NCBI RefSeq assembly: GCF_945915435.1
Contig: NZ_CAMEFG010000019.1
Location: 1 to 62,454, forward strand
Direction: 5' to 3'
Source: an uncultured Paracoccus sp.
Lineage (GTDB): Bacteria > Pseudomonadota > Alphaproteobacteria > Rhodobacterales > Rhodobacteraceae
Length of the DNA: 62,454 nt
Shown here: one piece after another, positions 35,532 to 45,929 of the stretch
Numbering within the stretch: the first letter of the stretch is position 1
Layout: the number at the start of each line of letters is the position of its first letter
Notes under the pieces: generated by a model
The model's input: only the letters and a program-made list of their open reading frames with translations
Told to the model about the DNA's origin: nothing
The model's database searches: none
Program-made: the position numbers and the translations under genes

Positions 35532-36205
35532 CGCTTCACCGTTCCTTCCTCGCGACCGCTGCGGCGGCGGCCCTTGCGGCGCTGACGCTTTCCCCGGCCA
35601 TCGCGCAGGACGCCGCCCCGGAAGCCGAAGCGGCGCAGGATCAGGCCGAGGCCCCCGAGGGCCGCGTGCTGGACGACATCGCATTGGGCGAGGAAAGCGC
35701 GCCGGTGACCTTCATCGAATATGCCAGCTTTACCTGCAACCACTGTGCCAATTTCCACACCAGCACCTTCGGCGAGCTCAAGTCGGAATATATCGACACC
35801 GGCAAGGTCCGCTTCATCCAGCGCGATGTCTATTTCGATGCCGTCGGGCTGTGGGCGGGCGTGCTGGCGCGCTGCGGCGGCGACGATGACCGCTATTACG
35901 CCGTGTCGGACCTGCTGTTCACCGAACAATCGGCCTGGCTTTCGGGCAATTCGGGCGATGAGATCGCGGGCAACCTGCGCCGCATGGGCGCGCGCACCGG
36001 GCTGACCGGCGAACAGATGGACGCCTGCTGGAACGACCAGCAACTGGTGTCCGACCTGGTCACCACCTTCCAGCACCACGCCGGTGCGGATCAGATCGAG
36101 GGCACGCCGACCTTCATCATCAACGGCGAAAAGGTCAGCAACCAGCCCTGGAACAGCCTCAAGGAAATCATCGACGCCAAGCTGACCGAGGCCGAGGCCG
36201 AATGA
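35528..36205 (+). CDS. DsbA-family periplasmic thiol-disulfide protein
   Basis: 225 residues. Signal peptide (to about residue 26), an acidic Ala/Glu stretch, then a thioredoxin fold with the active site CNHC (Cys70-Cys73) and the cis-Pro loop GTPTF. Such proteins form or isomerise disulfides in the periplasm. Coupled upstream to the DUF721 gene and downstream to the CoA-transferase gene by overlaps. Confidence 0.92.
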   Translation: MTLHRSFLATAAAAALAALTLSPAIAQDAAPEAEAAQDQAEAPEGRVLDDIALGEESAPVTFIEYASFTCNHCANFHTSTFGELKSEYIDTGKVRFIQRDVYFDAVGLWAGVLARCGGDDDRYYAVSDLLFTEQSAWLSGNSGDEIAGNLRRMGARTGLTGEQMDACWNDQQLVSDLVTTFQHHAGADQIEGTPTFIINGEKVSNQPWNSLKEIIDAKLTEAEAE

Positions 36206-37335
36206 TGCAGCCTCTGGCCGGGTTGAAGGTGGTGGAACTGGCGCGGATCCTGGCCGGTCCCTGGGCCGGCCAGATCCTGGCCGACCTGGGGGCCGAGGTG
36301 GTCAAGGTCGAATCGCCCGAGGGCGACGACACCCGCCGCTGGGGTCCGCCCTTCATCCGGCGCGAGGGCGATGAGAGCGCGGCCTATTTCCACGCGACCA
36401 ATCGCGGCAAGAAATCGGTGACTGCCGATTTCCGCACGCCCGAGGGGCAGGAAAAGGTCCGCGAACTGGTCCGGGACGCCGATATCGTGCTGGAAAACTT
36501 CAAGGTCGGCGGGCTGGCGAAATACGGGCTGGACCATGCCTCGCTGGCCAAGGTGAACCCGCGGCTGGTCTATTGCTCGATCACCGGCTTCGGGCAGGAC
36601 GGGCCTTATGCGCATCGCGCGGGCTACGACTATATCATCCAGGGCATGTCCGGGCTGATGAGCGTGACCGGCGAGCCCGACGGCCAGCCGCAAAAGGTCG
36701 GCGTGGCGGTGGTCGATGTCCTTACCGGCATCTATGCGGTCGTGGGCATCCTTGCCGCGCTGCACCAGCGCGCCACGACCGGGCGCGGGCAGCATGTCGA
36801 CATGGCGCTGTTCGACGTGGCCACGGCGATCATGGCCAATCAGGCGATGAACTACCTGGCGACGGGCAATGCGCCCTCGCGGCTTGGCAATGCCCATCCC
36901 AACCTGGTGCCCTATGCGGTCTTCGATTGCGCCGACGGTTGGGTCATCATCGCGACGGGCAACGACGCGCAATATCGCAGGCTGTGCGTGACGCTTGGCC
37001 TGCCTGCGCTGGCCGATGCGCCCGATTACGCGACCAATGCCGACCGCATCGCCAACCGGCAGGCCCTGACCACCGCGCTGTCCGCCGTCACCCGCACGTG
37101 GAAGCGCGACGAGTTGCTGGCCCGGCTGGAGGAACAGGGCGTGCCCGCCGGTCCGATCAACGACATGGCCGATGTCTTCGCCGATCCCCAGATCGTCGCG
37201 CGCGGCATGAAGATCACGCCCGAGGGCATTCCCGGCACCCGCACCCCGATCCGCTTTTCGGATGCGGAACTGTCGCTGGACCGCGCCTCGCCCAAATTGG
37301 GGCAGGACGATGCAGGGCGGGATAGGCCGGCCTAA
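36202..37335 (+). CDS. CaiB/BaiF-type CoA-transferase (class III)
   Basis: 377 residues. Family pattern: N-terminal [18 protein letters not shown], the [16 protein letters not shown] region and a likely catalytic Asp172 (VVDVLTG). Moves CoA between acids; the substrate is not readable from sequence. ATG at 36202 overlaps the dsbA-like stop. Converges with lpxK with a four-base overlap. Confidence 0.92.
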   Translation: MMQPLAGLKVVELARILAGPWAGQILADLGAEVVKVESPEGDDTRRWGPPFIRREGDESAAYFHATNRGKKSVTADFRTPEGQEKVRELVRDADIVLENFKVGGLAKYGLDHASLAKVNPRLVYCSITGFGQDGPYAHRAGYDYIIQGMSGLMSVTGEPDGQPQKVGVAVVDVLTGIYAVVGILAALHQRATTGRGQHVDMALFDVATAIMANQAMNYLATGNAPSRLGNAHPNLVPYAVFDCADGWVIIATGNDAQYRRLCVTLGLPALADAPDYATNADRIANRQALTTALSAVTRTWKRDELLARLEEQGVPAGPINDMADVFADPQIVARGMKITPEGIPGTRTPIRFSDAELSLDRASPKLGQDDAGRDRPA

Positions 37336-38324
37336 AGCCCAAGCGCATCCAGCCGCGCCACCAGCGGCGCGTCACCGTCCAGTTCCAGCCGGACGGGCAG
37401 GGTCATCACCTTGGGGCGAAAGCTGCGGGGCAGGCGCACCGCGTCCTTTTCGGTGGTGACAAGCTGCGCGCCAAGCAGCCGCGCCTCGGTCTCCAGCCGG
37501 GTCAGCAGGGCGGGGGTGAAGGGCTGGTGATCCTCCAACGGTTCGGCGCGCAGGATATGCGCGCCAAGCCCGGCAAGGGTGTCGAAGAACTTGCGGGGAT
37601 GGCCGATCCCCGCAAAGGCCAGCACCCGCGCGCCCTGCCAGTCCATCCCCATCTGCAAGGGCCGCAGCGCGCCGCGCAGATGCGGCAGGCCGCCGATCCG
37701 GTCGCCCCAACCTGCGCGGAAACGGTCCTGCGCGAGGCCGTCGCCGATCGACAGCAGCAGGTCGGCGCGGGCCAGCCCGGTGGCGACGGGTTCGCGCAGG
37801 GGACCGGCGGGCAGGCAATGCCCGTTGCCGAATCCGCGCGCGGCATCGACCACCACCAGCGACAGGTCATGGGCCAGCGCGGGGTCCTGGAAACCGTCGT
37901 CCAGCAGGATCGCCTGCGCCCCGTCCTGAACCGCCGCGCGTGCGCCCCGCGCCCGGTCGTCGCAGACCCAGACGGGACCGAAGGCCGACAGCAGCAGCGG
38001 CTCGTCCCCCACCTGCCGGGCGGCGTGCTTGCGTTCATCCACCCGCAGAGGCCCCTTTTCGCTGCCGCCATACCCGCGCGAGACGACATGCGCCGCAACC
38101 CCCCGCGCCGCCAGCGCCTGCATCAGCATGATGACCGTCGGCGTCTTGCCCGTGCCGCCCGCGTTGATGTTGCCCGCGCAGATCACGGGCACACCGACGC
38201 GGGTGCGCGGCCCGCGCGCCAGCCGCCGCGCCGTCGCACCCGCGTAGAGGGCGGCCAGCGGCGACAGCAGCCGCGCGGCCATGCCGGGCGGGCGGAACCA
38301 GAAGGCGGGGGCCTGTCGCATCAT
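37332..38324 (-). CDS. lpxK: Tetraacyldisaccharide 4'-kinase
   Basis: Phosphorylates the 4' position of lipid A disaccharide at the inner membrane. 330 residues with a membrane-associated N-terminus, Walker [10 protein letters not shown] near residue 55 and the LLDDGFQ segment. ATG at 38324 overlaps the waaA stop (ATGA), linking lipid A phosphorylation to Kdo addition. Confidence 0.95.
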   Translation of the reverse strand: MMRQAPAFWFRPPGMAARLLSPLAALYAGATARRLARGPRTRVGVPVICAGNINAGGTGKTPTVIMLMQALAARGVAAHVVSRGYGGSEKGPLRVDERKHAARQVGDEPLLLSAFGPVWVCDDRARGARAAVQDGAQAILLDDGFQDPALAHDLSLVVVDAARGFGNGHCLPAGPLREPVATGLARADLLLSIGDGLAQDRFRAGWGDRIGGLPHLRGALRPLQMGMDWQGARVLAFAGIGHPRKFFDTLAGLGAHILRAEPLEDHQPFTPALLTRLETEARLLGAQLVTTEKDAVRLPRSFRPKVMTLPVRLELDGDAPLVARLDALGL

Positions 38325-39538
38325 TGTCTTGCTCCGATCGCGCCGGTGACGGTGGCGGCGATGCGGCGCACCACAGCCGCCCCGCCGGTGCTGACGTTCC
38401 AGGCGTTTTGCGCCAGCGTCGCGGCGGGAACGGGCAGGGACAGGTCGCAGGCGGCCTGTTGCAGTTCCTCGGCATCGGCGATTCGCCGGGCGGCCTGCGC
38501 GCCGTCCAGTTGCGTCCATTCGCCGGCATGGGGGCCGGGCAGCGGGCCGTGGATGATGGCCGATCCAAGGGCCGCAGGCTCGAACGGGTGGCGGGGGGGC
38601 AGGCCCTCGCCCTCGATCAGGGTGCCGCCCATGAAGCAGACGGGCGCGAGGCGATACCACAGGCCCATCTCGTCATCCTCGGGCGCGATCAGCACCTGCA
38701 CGTCGGGACCGGGATCCTCGTCGTCCGAGCGCAGGACGGTTGCCATCCCCATCTCTTCGGCCCCTTGCAGCAGATCGGGCACCGCGGCGGGCGGCAGGCC
38801 CGCCACGATCAGCAGGGCGCGGTGGTTGTAATGCAGCGCGGCCTGGTGGGCCTTTAGCACGGCCAGGGCTTCGGGCCGGGTGGGCGTGGCGGCCAGCCAG
38901 ATGTGGCGGTCGCGCAAAAGCTGGGCCATCGCCTGCCGCTCGGCCTCGTTCCCGCCCAGGGGGGGGCGGGTCTCGGTCACGGGGCCGGTCACCTCGATCG
39001 CCGTGCCGCGCCCGCCAAGGGAACGGGCGCGGGCGGCGGCATCCTTGTCGGGTATCAGGATATGGTCGATCCGCACCAGCAGGCCCCGGCTGAGCGTGCC
39101 CTGCCACAGCCCCCGCGCCCGGCCCTGCAAGCGCGATTCGGCAAGGATCACGGGCACTTGCGCCACTGACGCCGCAGCGATCATTGCGGCGGGCAGGTCC
39201 TCGCCCAGGATCAGCAGGGCCGAGGGCGACAGCCCCGCCATCGCCTGCGCGGCCTGCGCCCGGTCGTCGAAGGGCGCCACGCGGATCGTGCCCGGCGGGT
39301 CGTCCGCACCCGCCCGTCCGCCCGTCACCAGCAGCCGCAGGCCGGGGCGCAGGCTGCGCATGGCGGCGGCGACCTGCGCGAAGGCGGGCGGATCGTCCTG
39401 GCCGGGGGGCAGGTGGACGATGACCAGCGGGCCGCCGCCTTCGGGCGCGGCGACGGGCACGGGCGCGGCATCCGCGGCCTTGCGGCGCAGATGCAGCCAC
39501 AGCGCCAGATTGCCGACTCCGCCCGCAAGCCCTGCCAT
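38321..39538 (-). CDS. waaA: 3-deoxy-D-manno-octulosonic acid (Kdo) transferase
   Basis: Adds Kdo to lipid A precursor. 405 residues, GT-B type fold, GT30 family; typical C-terminal segments include [25 protein letters not shown]. It lacks a recognisable long N-terminal membrane anchor, as the sequence begins near the hydrophilic domain. Four bases after the DUF4170 stop. The cluster order DUF4170-waaA-lpxK is consistent with outer-membrane biogenesis. Confidence 0.93.
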   Translation of the reverse strand: MAGLAGGVGNLALWLHLRRKAADAAPVPVAAPEGGGPLVIVHLPPGQDDPPAFAQVAAAMRSLRPGLRLLVTGGRAGADDPPGTIRVAPFDDRAQAAQAMAGLSPSALLILGEDLPAAMIAAASVAQVPVILAESRLQGRARGLWQGTLSRGLLVRIDHILIPDKDAAARARSLGGRGTAIEVTGPVTETRPPLGGNEAERQAMAQLLRDRHIWLAATPTRPEALAVLKAHQAALHYNHRALLIVAGLPPAAVPDLLQGAEEMGMATVLRSDDEDPGPDVQVLIAPEDDEMGLWYRLAPVCFMGGTLIEGEGLPPRHPFEPAALGSAIIHGPLPGPHAGEWTQLDGAQAARRIADAEELQQAACDLSLPVPAATLAQNAWNVSTGGAAVVRRIAATVTGAIGARQ

Positions 39539-39542
39539 GCTG

Positions 39543-39788
39543 TCAGGCCGTCAGGGCTACGGTCTGGCTGGATTCGCGTTCCTCGTCGCGCAGGCGGTGC
39601 AGGTGGGCGATGAAATAGCGCGTATGGGCGTTGTCCACGGTGCGCTGCGCCTCGGCCTTCCATGCGGCATGGGCCGAGGCATAGTCGGGAAAGATTCCCA
39701 CGACATGGATCTGGTCGGTGTCCTTGAACTCGGTTCGGGAAGGGTCGACCAGCTCGCCGCCGAAAACCAGGTGCAGTCGTTGTGTCAT
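39543..39788 (-). CDS. DUF4170 family protein
   Basis: 81 residues; recognised as a small conserved alphaproteobacterial family found beside Kdo-transferase genes. Begins MTQRLHLVFGGEL and contains aromatic and charged residues with no membrane segment. AGGAGAGC is just upstream of the ATG at 39788. Function unknown; the tight coupling to waaA suggests a link to lipopolysaccharide. Confidence 0.82.
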   Translation of the reverse strand: MTQRLHLVFGGELVDPSRTEFKDTDQIHVVGIFPDYASAHAAWKAEAQRTVDNAHTRYFIAHLHRLRDEERESSQTVALTA

Positions 39789-39985
39789 GTCCGCTCTCCT
39801 ACCAGCAGGGTCAATGATCGGGATGGGCGCAAGTTATCGAAGGGCTGCAGGGCCGCAAGCCCAAATGCTGAAAAGCGGCGAAACCGGGCGGTGCCTGCAA
39901 AAAGGGCTGGCAATCGAACTCTACCTGTGGTTGATCTTGTGCAAGGGATTGTCGCGCGGGGTTGTGGTGGCGCGCGCGATCAGGT

Positions 39986-40050
39986 GGGTTCCGGCATCTC
40001 GACAGCCAGCCGGAACCCCGCCCTTTTTCAGGCCCCGCCCTTTTTCAGGC
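39986..40050. repeat. Inverted repeat and two tandem 18-bp copies near tRNA-Leu
   Basis: A perfect ten-base inverted repeat GGGTTCCGGC (39986-39995) / GCCGGAACCC (40009-40018) with a 13-base loop is followed at once by CCCCGCCCTTTTTCAGGC twice (40016-40033 and 40033-40050, period 17). No T-run follows the hairpin on the tRNA strand, so it is not a clear tRNA terminator. Confidence 0.7.
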
Positions 40051-40077
40051 CTGACCCTTTTCGGCAATGCGATAGTC

Positions 40078-40163
40078 TGGTGCGGGCGGCGGGACTTGAA
40101 CCCGCACGGGCTTGCGCCCCAGGGAGTTTAAGTCCCATGCGTCTACCATTCCGCCACGCCCGC
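40078..40163 (-). tRNA. tRNA-Leu (anticodon UAA), CCA encoded
   Basis: Read on the minus strand: acceptor stem GCGGGCG/CGCCCGC pairs perfectly, anticodon loop CTTAAAC with anticodon TAA, a long variable arm as in class II tRNAs, T arm GCGGG-TTCAAGT-CCCGC, discriminator A, then CCA. Confidence 0.96.
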
Positions 40164-40213
40164 GACGGTCCGGGATGGGTAGCGCGCCTTCGCCGCCCGC
40201 GCAAGATCGCCCG

Positions 40214-41134
40214 TCAGAAGCTGCGGGTGGGCCGATCAAAGACCTTGCGGCCCATCAGGCTGCCGACCAGAACGACCATCAGCCGGGCGGTGCGGCCGCG
40301 TTCATCCAGGAACGGGTTCAGTTCGACCAGATCCAGCGACGTGACAAGGCCGCTTTCGTGCAGCAGTTCCATCATCAGATGCGCCTCGCGGAAGGTGGCG
40401 CCGCCGGGGACGGTCGTGCCGACGGCGGGCGCGATGGCGGGGTCCAGGAAATCCACGTCCAGGCTGACATGCAGCAACCCGTTTTCCGCGCGCACCCGGT
40501 CCAGAAAGGCGCAGAGCGGGGCGGCAATGCCGTGTTCGTCCAGCACGCGCATGTCGTTGACGGTGATGTCGGTCCGGCGCAGCGCGGCGTTTTCGGCGGG
40601 ATCGACGCTGCGGATGCCGAACATGCAGATATTCGCGCCGGGCACGGGCCGGGGCAGGGGCGGCAGCGGCTCGAAACCGGGAAGGCCCGCGGCATAGGCC
40701 ATCGGCGTGCCGTGCAGGTTGCCCGAACTGGTTGTCGCGAAGCTGTGGAAATCGCTATGCGCGTCCAGCCAGATCACGAATTGGGGGCGGTCCACGCGGC
40801 GGGCATGTTCGGCCACGCCGCGAACCGTGCCAAGCGACAGCGCATGATCGCCCCCCAGGAATATCGGCATCCCCTGCGGCATGGCGGCAAAGGCGGCGGC
40901 GGACAGCGCCTCGGTCCAGGCGACGATCTGGGGCAGGTGGTGGACGGCGGGGTTTGGATGGGTCTGATCGCCCGCCGGACCGGGGGCGACGTCGCCCAGA
41001 TCCTGCACACTGTGGCCCAGATCCGCCAGCACCTGTGCCAGCCCCGCCACGCGATAGGCCATCGGTCCCATCACGCAGCCGGGGCGGCGCTGGCCCTCAT
41101 CGACCGGCGCGCCGATCAGAATGCAATGCGTCAT
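40214..41134 (-). CDS. rocF: Arginase
   Basis: Hydrolyses arginine to ornithine and urea. 306 residues with the binuclear Mn motifs GGDHALSLG, DAHSDFH and SLDVDFLDP, and the C-terminal ELNPFLDE. ATG at 41134 has GGGGA seven bases upstream. It lies 51 bases downstream of metG. The nearby argD and argF genes work in arginine synthesis, so both directions of arginine metabolism are encoded within 7 kb; agmatinase is a less likely alternative. Confidence 0.92.
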   Translation of the reverse strand: MTHCILIGAPVDEGQRRPGCVMGPMAYRVAGLAQVLADLGHSVQDLGDVAPGPAGDQTHPNPAVHHLPQIVAWTEALSAAAFAAMPQGMPIFLGGDHALSLGTVRGVAEHARRVDRPQFVIWLDAHSDFHSFATTSSGNLHGTPMAYAAGLPGFEPLPPLPRPVPGANICMFGIRSVDPAENAALRRTDITVNDMRVLDEHGIAAPLCAFLDRVRAENGLLHVSLDVDFLDPAIAPAVGTTVPGGATFREAHLMMELLHESGLVTSLDLVELNPFLDERGRTARLMVVLVGSLMGRKVFDRPTRSF

Positions 41135-41185
41135 GACTCATCCCCGTTGTTGCAGGGCAAGCTTGCCGCAAGCGGGGCGAATGAT

Positions 41186-42904
41186 CTAGTCGCGGATGCC
41201 CTTGAAACGGTCCTGCCATTCGTCGCGGCTTTCGTCGGTGATCTTGGCGAAAAGCACGTCCGGCACGGTGAAGGCATGGCCTGCGGGCAGGGCGTCCAGC
41301 GCGGTGCGGGCGTCCTTGGGCCAGTCGCGGTTGCCGGTCCGCATCGCGTCAAGCATCGCATCCGAGGCAAAGGGGATGAAGGGCGCCGACAGCACCGCGT
41401 AAAGCCGGATCAGGTTCAGCCCAAGGCGCACCTGCATCGCGGCCTTTTCCGGGTCGGTCTTGAAGGTGGACCAGGGCGCCGCCGCTTGCAGGTATTCGTT
41501 GCCCAGAACCCAGATCGCGCGCAGTTCCGCCGCCGATTTGCGCACCTCCATCCCGTCCATGAAGCCCTCATAGGCGCGGATACGGGTGGTCAGGGCCTGG
41601 GTCAGCGCCTCTTCCTCGGGGCCGTAGCTGCCGCCCTCGGGGATGACCTCGCCGAATTTCGAGCGGCAGAACTTGGTGATGCGGCTGACGAAATTGCCCA
41701 GAACGTCCGCCAGATCCTTGTTCACCGATTGCTGGAAATTGTCCCATGTGAATTCGCTGTCGCCCGATTCGGGGGCGTGGGACAGAAGCCACCAGCGCCA
41801 GTAATCGGCGGGCAGGATCGACAGCGCCTGATCCATGAAGACCCCGCGCCCCTGCGAGGTGCTGAACTGCCCGCCGTCATAGGTCAGGTAGTTGAAGCTT
41901 TTGATGTAATCGACCAGCTTCCACGGCTCGCCCGAGCCGATGATGGTGGCGGGGAAGGACAGCGTGTGGAAGGGCACGTTGTCCTTGCCCATGAACTGCG
42001 TATAGGTCACGTCGCCCGCGCCCTCGTCCAGACGCCACCAGCGGCGCCATGCGCTGTCGGGCAGGCCGTGGGCATCGGTGCCCTCGGCGGTCGCGGCGAT
42101 ATATTCGATGGGGGCGTCGAACCAGACGTAGAAGACCTTGCCCTCCATCCCCGGCCAGGGCTGGTCGCCTTTCTTCACCGGGATGCCCCAGTCCAGATCG
42201 CGGGTGATGCCGCGATCCTGCAAGCCGTCGCCGTCGTTCAGCCATTTCCTGGCGATGGATGTCGTCAGGATCGGCCAGTCGGTCTTGCTGTCGATCCATT
42301 CCGCGATCCGGTCCTTCAGCGCGCGCTGGCGCAGGTAGAGATGCTTGGTCGCGCGCACCTCAAGGTTGGTGCTGCCGCTGATGGCCGAACGCGGCTCGAT
42401 CAGGTCGGTGGGGTCAAGTTGCTTGGTGCAGTTCTCGCATTGATCGCCGCGCGCCTTGTCATAGCCGCAGTTGGGGCATGTGCCCTCGATATAACGGTCG
42501 GGCAGAAAGCGGCCGTCGTCGATGGAATAGACCTGGCTTTCCTCGACCTCGGCGATATAGCCGTTTTCGTCCAGCTTGCCGGCGAAATGCTGGGTCAGGA
42601 CGTGGTTGCGCTGCGATGACGAGCGCCCGAAATGGTCGAAGCTCAGCCCGAAGCGGCGGGCGATGTCGGCCTGCGTTTCATGCATTTGGGCGCAAAAGAC
42701 CGCGACCGGCTGGCCCGCCTTGGCGGCGGCCAGTTCGGCGGGCGTGCCGTGTTCATCGGTGGCGCAGATGAACATCACCTCATGCCCGCGCCCGCGCAGG
42801 TAACGCGCGAAAAGATCCGCCGGAAGCTGCGAGCCGACAAGATTGCCGAGGTGCTTGATCCCGTTGATGTAAGGGATCGCCGAGGTGATGAGGTGCCGGG
42901 CCAT
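41186..42904 (-). CDS. metG: Methionyl-tRNA synthetase
   Basis: 572 residues. Class I synthetase: the HIGH-type motif appears as [11 protein letters not shown] near the start, a zinc ribbon CPNCG...CENC in the insertion, and the KMSKS position reads FSTSQGRG, a variant seen in alphaproteobacterial enzymes. ATG at 42904 follows AAGGA. It lacks a C-terminal dimerisation EMAP domain, being of the shorter kind. Confidence 0.97.
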   Translation of the reverse strand: MARHLITSAIPYINGIKHLGNLVGSQLPADLFARYLRGRGHEVMFICATDEHGTPAELAAAKAGQPVAVFCAQMHETQADIARRFGLSFDHFGRSSSQRNHVLTQHFAGKLDENGYIAEVEESQVYSIDDGRFLPDRYIEGTCPNCGYDKARGDQCENCTKQLDPTDLIEPRSAISGSTNLEVRATKHLYLRQRALKDRIAEWIDSKTDWPILTTSIARKWLNDGDGLQDRGITRDLDWGIPVKKGDQPWPGMEGKVFYVWFDAPIEYIAATAEGTDAHGLPDSAWRRWWRLDEGAGDVTYTQFMGKDNVPFHTLSFPATIIGSGEPWKLVDYIKSFNYLTYDGGQFSTSQGRGVFMDQALSILPADYWRWWLLSHAPESGDSEFTWDNFQQSVNKDLADVLGNFVSRITKFCRSKFGEVIPEGGSYGPEEEALTQALTTRIRAYEGFMDGMEVRKSAAELRAIWVLGNEYLQAAAPWSTFKTDPEKAAMQVRLGLNLIRLYAVLSAPFIPFASDAMLDAMRTGNRDWPKDARTALDALPAGHAFTVPDVLFAKITDESRDEWQDRFKGIRD

Positions 42905-42991
42905 GAGTGCGTCCTTGTCTGTCGCGCGGCTTTTAACCCGACGCGGGATCAAGGGGAAGGCCCGGCAGCGCCCCGTCGCGGGCGCACCGCC

Positions 42992-43591
42992 CTAGCGGCG
43001 GCGGTCGCGGCGCGCGCTCATCGGCTGGAAGGCGACGCCGACATGGGTTTCGCAATAGGGCTTGCCGGGGGCCGAGGGCAGGCCGCAGAACCAGAACTTG
43101 TCCGTGGCCGGGTCGCCGATGGGCCATTTGCAGGTCCGTTCGGTCAGTTCCATCAGGTTCAGCTTGCGCGATTTCTTTTCGACCTCGCGCACGGTGGCCA
43201 GGGTCTCGGGGCTGATCTCGTTCGAGGGCACGGGCGGCAGCGGCTGGCCCGCCGGAACGACCGGACGGCGCAGGGGGGCGGGCGCGGCCTCGGCCACCGG
43301 CTCGGGTTTGGGCTGTTCGTCCGCTGCGGGTTTCGCGGGCTTGGCGGCGGCGGGCGCGGGGCGCGGCTCGGGCGCAGGGGCGGGTTCGGGCTGCGCGGGT
43401 GCGGCGGCCTCGGGCGCGGGCTTGGCGGCTGCGGCGCTGTCGTCGTTGCGGTTCGACAGACCAAGCCGGTGGACCTTGCCGATCACGGCGTTGCGGGTCA
43501 CGCCGCCCAGCTCTTTCGCGATCTGGCTGGCGGACTGGCCCTCGGACCACATCCGTTTCAGCGTTTCGACGCGTTCATCTGTCCAGGACAT
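42992..43591 (-). CDS. gcrA: Cell-cycle regulator GcrA
   Basis: 199 residues. N-terminal helix-turn-helix domain (MSWTDERVETLKRMWSEG, then SASQIAKELGGVTRNAVIGK), an Ala/Pro/Glu-rich linker (about 55-125) and a C-terminal sigma70-binding domain with conserved CKWPIGDP and FWFCG. GcrA acts with RNA polymerase at promoters carrying methylated GANTC sites (established in Caulobacter). Start ATG at 43591; an in-frame ATG five codons earlier is less likely. Confidence 0.95.
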   Translation of the reverse strand: MSWTDERVETLKRMWSEGQSASQIAKELGGVTRNAVIGKVHRLGLSNRNDDSAAAAKPAPEAAAPAQPEPAPAPEPRPAPAAAKPAKPAADEQPKPEPVAEAAPAPLRRPVVPAGQPLPPVPSNEISPETLATVREVEKKSRKLNLMELTERTCKWPIGDPATDKFWFCGLPSAPGKPYCETHVGVAFQPMSARRDRRR

Positions 43592-43724
43592 GCTGTGCCT
43601 TTCCATTCCGGGCGCGGCCTGCTGCCCCGGCGTAATGTCGATGTGACTTCAATTCTGCAAGACCCGCATCTAAACGGGGATGTAATGAAATACCCGCCCC
43701 ACCCCCGGAATTCAAGGAGACTAG

Positions 43725-44546
43725 ATGCCTGGCAGTTTTGATCGTCGTGATTTTACCGATTACGGCGTGCGTCGCTTTGGCCGCGTGAACTGGATCGGCC
43801 TTTACACCCTTTGCCGGCGCGAGACGATGCGCTTCCTGTCCGTCTGGCAGCAGACCGTTTTCGCGCCCCTGATGACGGCGGGGCTGTTTATCGTGGTCTT
43901 TGCCATCGCGCTTGGGGAAAACCGCGGGCAGGTGATGGAGCTGCCCTATCTGCAATTCCTGGCGCCGGGCATCCTGATGATGACGGTGACGCAGAACGCC
44001 TTTGCCAATACCTCGTCCAGCATCATCTCGGCCAAGATGCAGGGCAATATCGTCGACACGCTGATGCCGCCCCTTTCCGCGACCGAGATCCTGATCGGCT
44101 ATCTCACCGGCTCGCTCATCCGGGCGCTGATCGTGTCGGGGGTGATCGCGCTGGCCCTGGCGCTGGTCGTGGGGCAGGGCGTGGCGCATCCCCTGTGGGC
44201 GCTGTGCTTCATCGTGCTGGCGGCTTTGCTGATGGGCGGCCTTGGCATCCTGGCGGGGATCCTTGCGCAGAAATTCGACCAGATGGCCGTGATCACGAAT
44301 TTTGTGATCACACCGCTGTCCTTCCTGTCGGGCACCTTTTACTCCGTCCAGGCCCTGCCCGAGCCGTTCCGCACCCTGGCCCACTGGAACCCGATCTTCT
44401 TCCTGATCGACGGCGCGCGCTATGGATTCGTGGGCGTCAGCGACGCGCCGGTGATGCTGGGGCTTGCGGTCTGCACGGGCTTTACCGCCGGGGTGCTGTT
44501 CCTGGCCTGGCGCTGGATCGCCACCGGCTACCGGATGAAGCCCTAG
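43725..44546 (+). CDS. ABC-2 type transporter permease
   Basis: 273 residues with six predicted membrane segments and the ABC-2 permease core (LPYLQFLAPGILMMT, then FVITPLSFLSGTFY). ATG at 43725 has AAGGAGA four bases upstream. No ATP-binding subunit is adjacent, so the partner must be elsewhere or the gene orphaned. Substrate unknown. Confidence 0.88.
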   Translation: MPGSFDRRDFTDYGVRRFGRVNWIGLYTLCRRETMRFLSVWQQTVFAPLMTAGLFIVVFAIALGENRGQVMELPYLQFLAPGILMMTVTQNAFANTSSSIISAKMQGNIVDTLMPPLSATEILIGYLTGSLIRALIVSGVIALALALVVGQGVAHPLWALCFIVLAALLMGGLGILAGILAQKFDQMAVITNFVITPLSFLSGTFYSVQALPEPFRTLAHWNPIFFLIDGARYGFVGVSDAPVMLGLAVCTGFTAGVLFLAWRWIATGYRMKP

Positions 44547-44756
44547 GGCCACGCGCGGGGGCGGAAATCGGGCAATGCGCAAATCGGGACTTGCACGGGA
44601 CGGAATTCTTGCGCAATCTCCGCGCCATGAACGCATGGACCGCATATCGCCCCCGACGTCGATGACGCCCGTTTCGCCGCCCCGGCGGCGCCTGCCTTCA
44701 CATACCCCCAACCCATCGCTGCCCTCTGGGCCATTCCTTCGCAAGGGAACCACATC

Positions 44757-45929
44757 ATGATCGCGCATGTCCTGCCGACCTATAACCGCGCCGACCTGTC
44801 TTTTGAAAAGGGCGAAGGCTCCTGGGCCGTCACGCGGGACGGGACCCGATACCTGGACCTTGGGGCGGGTATCGCGGTGAACGTGCTGGGTCACGCCAAC
44901 CCCGACCTGGTCGCCGCGCTGACCGAGCAGGCGGGCAAGATCTGGCATGTCTCGAACCTCTATCACATCCCGCAGCAGGAAAAGCTGGCCGACCTGCTGG
45001 TCGAAGCGACCTTCGCCGAGACCGTGTTCTTCACCAATTCGGGGACCGAGGCGGCAGAGCTGGCCATCAAGATGGTGCGCAAATACTGGTCCGATGCAGG
45101 CCAGCCCGAGCGCACCCGGATCCTGACCTTCGAAGGCGCCTTCCACGGTCGTTCCACCGGGGCCATCGCGGCGGCTGGGTCGGAAAAGATGACCGCCGGT
45201 TTCGGGCCGCTGATGCCGGGCTTCCAATCCCTGCCCTGGGGCGACATGGACGCGCTGCGCGCCGCGATCGGCGAGGATACCGCCGCCGTCATGCTGGAAC
45301 CCTTGCAGGGCGAAGGCGGCATCCGCCTGCTGCCCGATGCCGATCTGCGCGAAATCCGCGCGCTTTGCGACAAGACCGGCGCGCTTCTGGTGCTGGATGA
45401 GGTCCAATGCGGCATGGGCCGCACCGGCAGGCTGTTCGCCCATGAATGGGCCGGGATCGCGCCCGACGTGATGATGGTGGCCAAGGGCATCGGCGGCGGC
45501 TTCCCGCTTGGCGCGGTTCTGGCGACCGAACAGGCGGCGCGGGCGATGGTGGTCGGCAGCCACGGCTCGACCTATGGCGGCAACCCGCTGGCCTGCGCGG
45601 TCGGCATCCGCGTGATGGAGATCGTCGCCGACCCCGCCTTTCTGGCCGATGTCAGCCGCAAGGCGGGCCTTTTCCGCCAGAAGCTGGAATCGCTGGTCGC
45701 CGCCCATCCCGATGTTTTCGAGGGCGTGCGCGGGCAAGGGCTGATGCTGGGCCTGAAGTGCAAGGTTGCGCCCGGCGATCTGGTTGCGGCAGGCTATGGC
45801 CAGCATATCCTGACCGTTCCCGCTGCCGACAACACCCTGCGCCTGCTGCCGCCGCTGAACATCTCGGACGACGAAATCGCCGAGGCGGTGGCGCGGCTGG
45901 ACCGTGCAGCGGGGTCGCTGGATGGCTGA
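44757..45929 (+). CDS. argD: Acetylornithine aminotransferase
   Basis: Converts N-acetylglutamate semialdehyde to N-acetylornithine, using PLP. 390 residues, subgroup III aminotransferase: FTNSGTEAAE, LDEVQCGMGRTG, and PLP-lysine in MMVAKGIGGGFPLGA. AAGGGAA upstream of the ATG. Overlaps the following GNAT gene by eight bases and is two genes ahead of argF. Confidence 0.95.
   Translation: MIAHVLPTYNRADLSFEKGEGSWAVTRDGTRYLDLGAGIAVNVLGHANPDLVAALTEQAGKIWHVSNLYHIPQQEKLADLLVEATFAETVFFTNSGTEAAELAIKMVRKYWSDAGQPERTRILTFEGAFHGRSTGAIAAAGSEKMTAGFGPLMPGFQSLPWGDMDALRAAIGEDTAAVMLEPLQGEGGIRLLPDADLREIRALCDKTGALLVLDEVQCGMGRTGRLFAHEWAGIAPDVMMVAKGIGGGFPLGAVLATEQAARAMVVGSHGSTYGGNPLACAVGIRVMEIVADPAFLADVSRKAGLFRQKLESLVAAHPDVFEGVRGQGLMLGLKCKVAPGDLVAAGYGQHILTVPAADNTLRLLPPLNISDDEIAEAVARLDRAAGSLDG

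Noticed and set aside
39718..40131. 137-residue plus-strand reading frame ending in CGRRDLNPHGLAPQGV
   Set aside because: The end is the false translation of the antisense of tRNA-Leu, a well-known annotation artefact; the rest overlaps DUF4170 and non-coding DNA.
40112..42619. 835-residue plus-strand frame
   Set aside because: Runs opposite tRNA-Leu, arginase and metG, all of which have strong motifs on the other strand.
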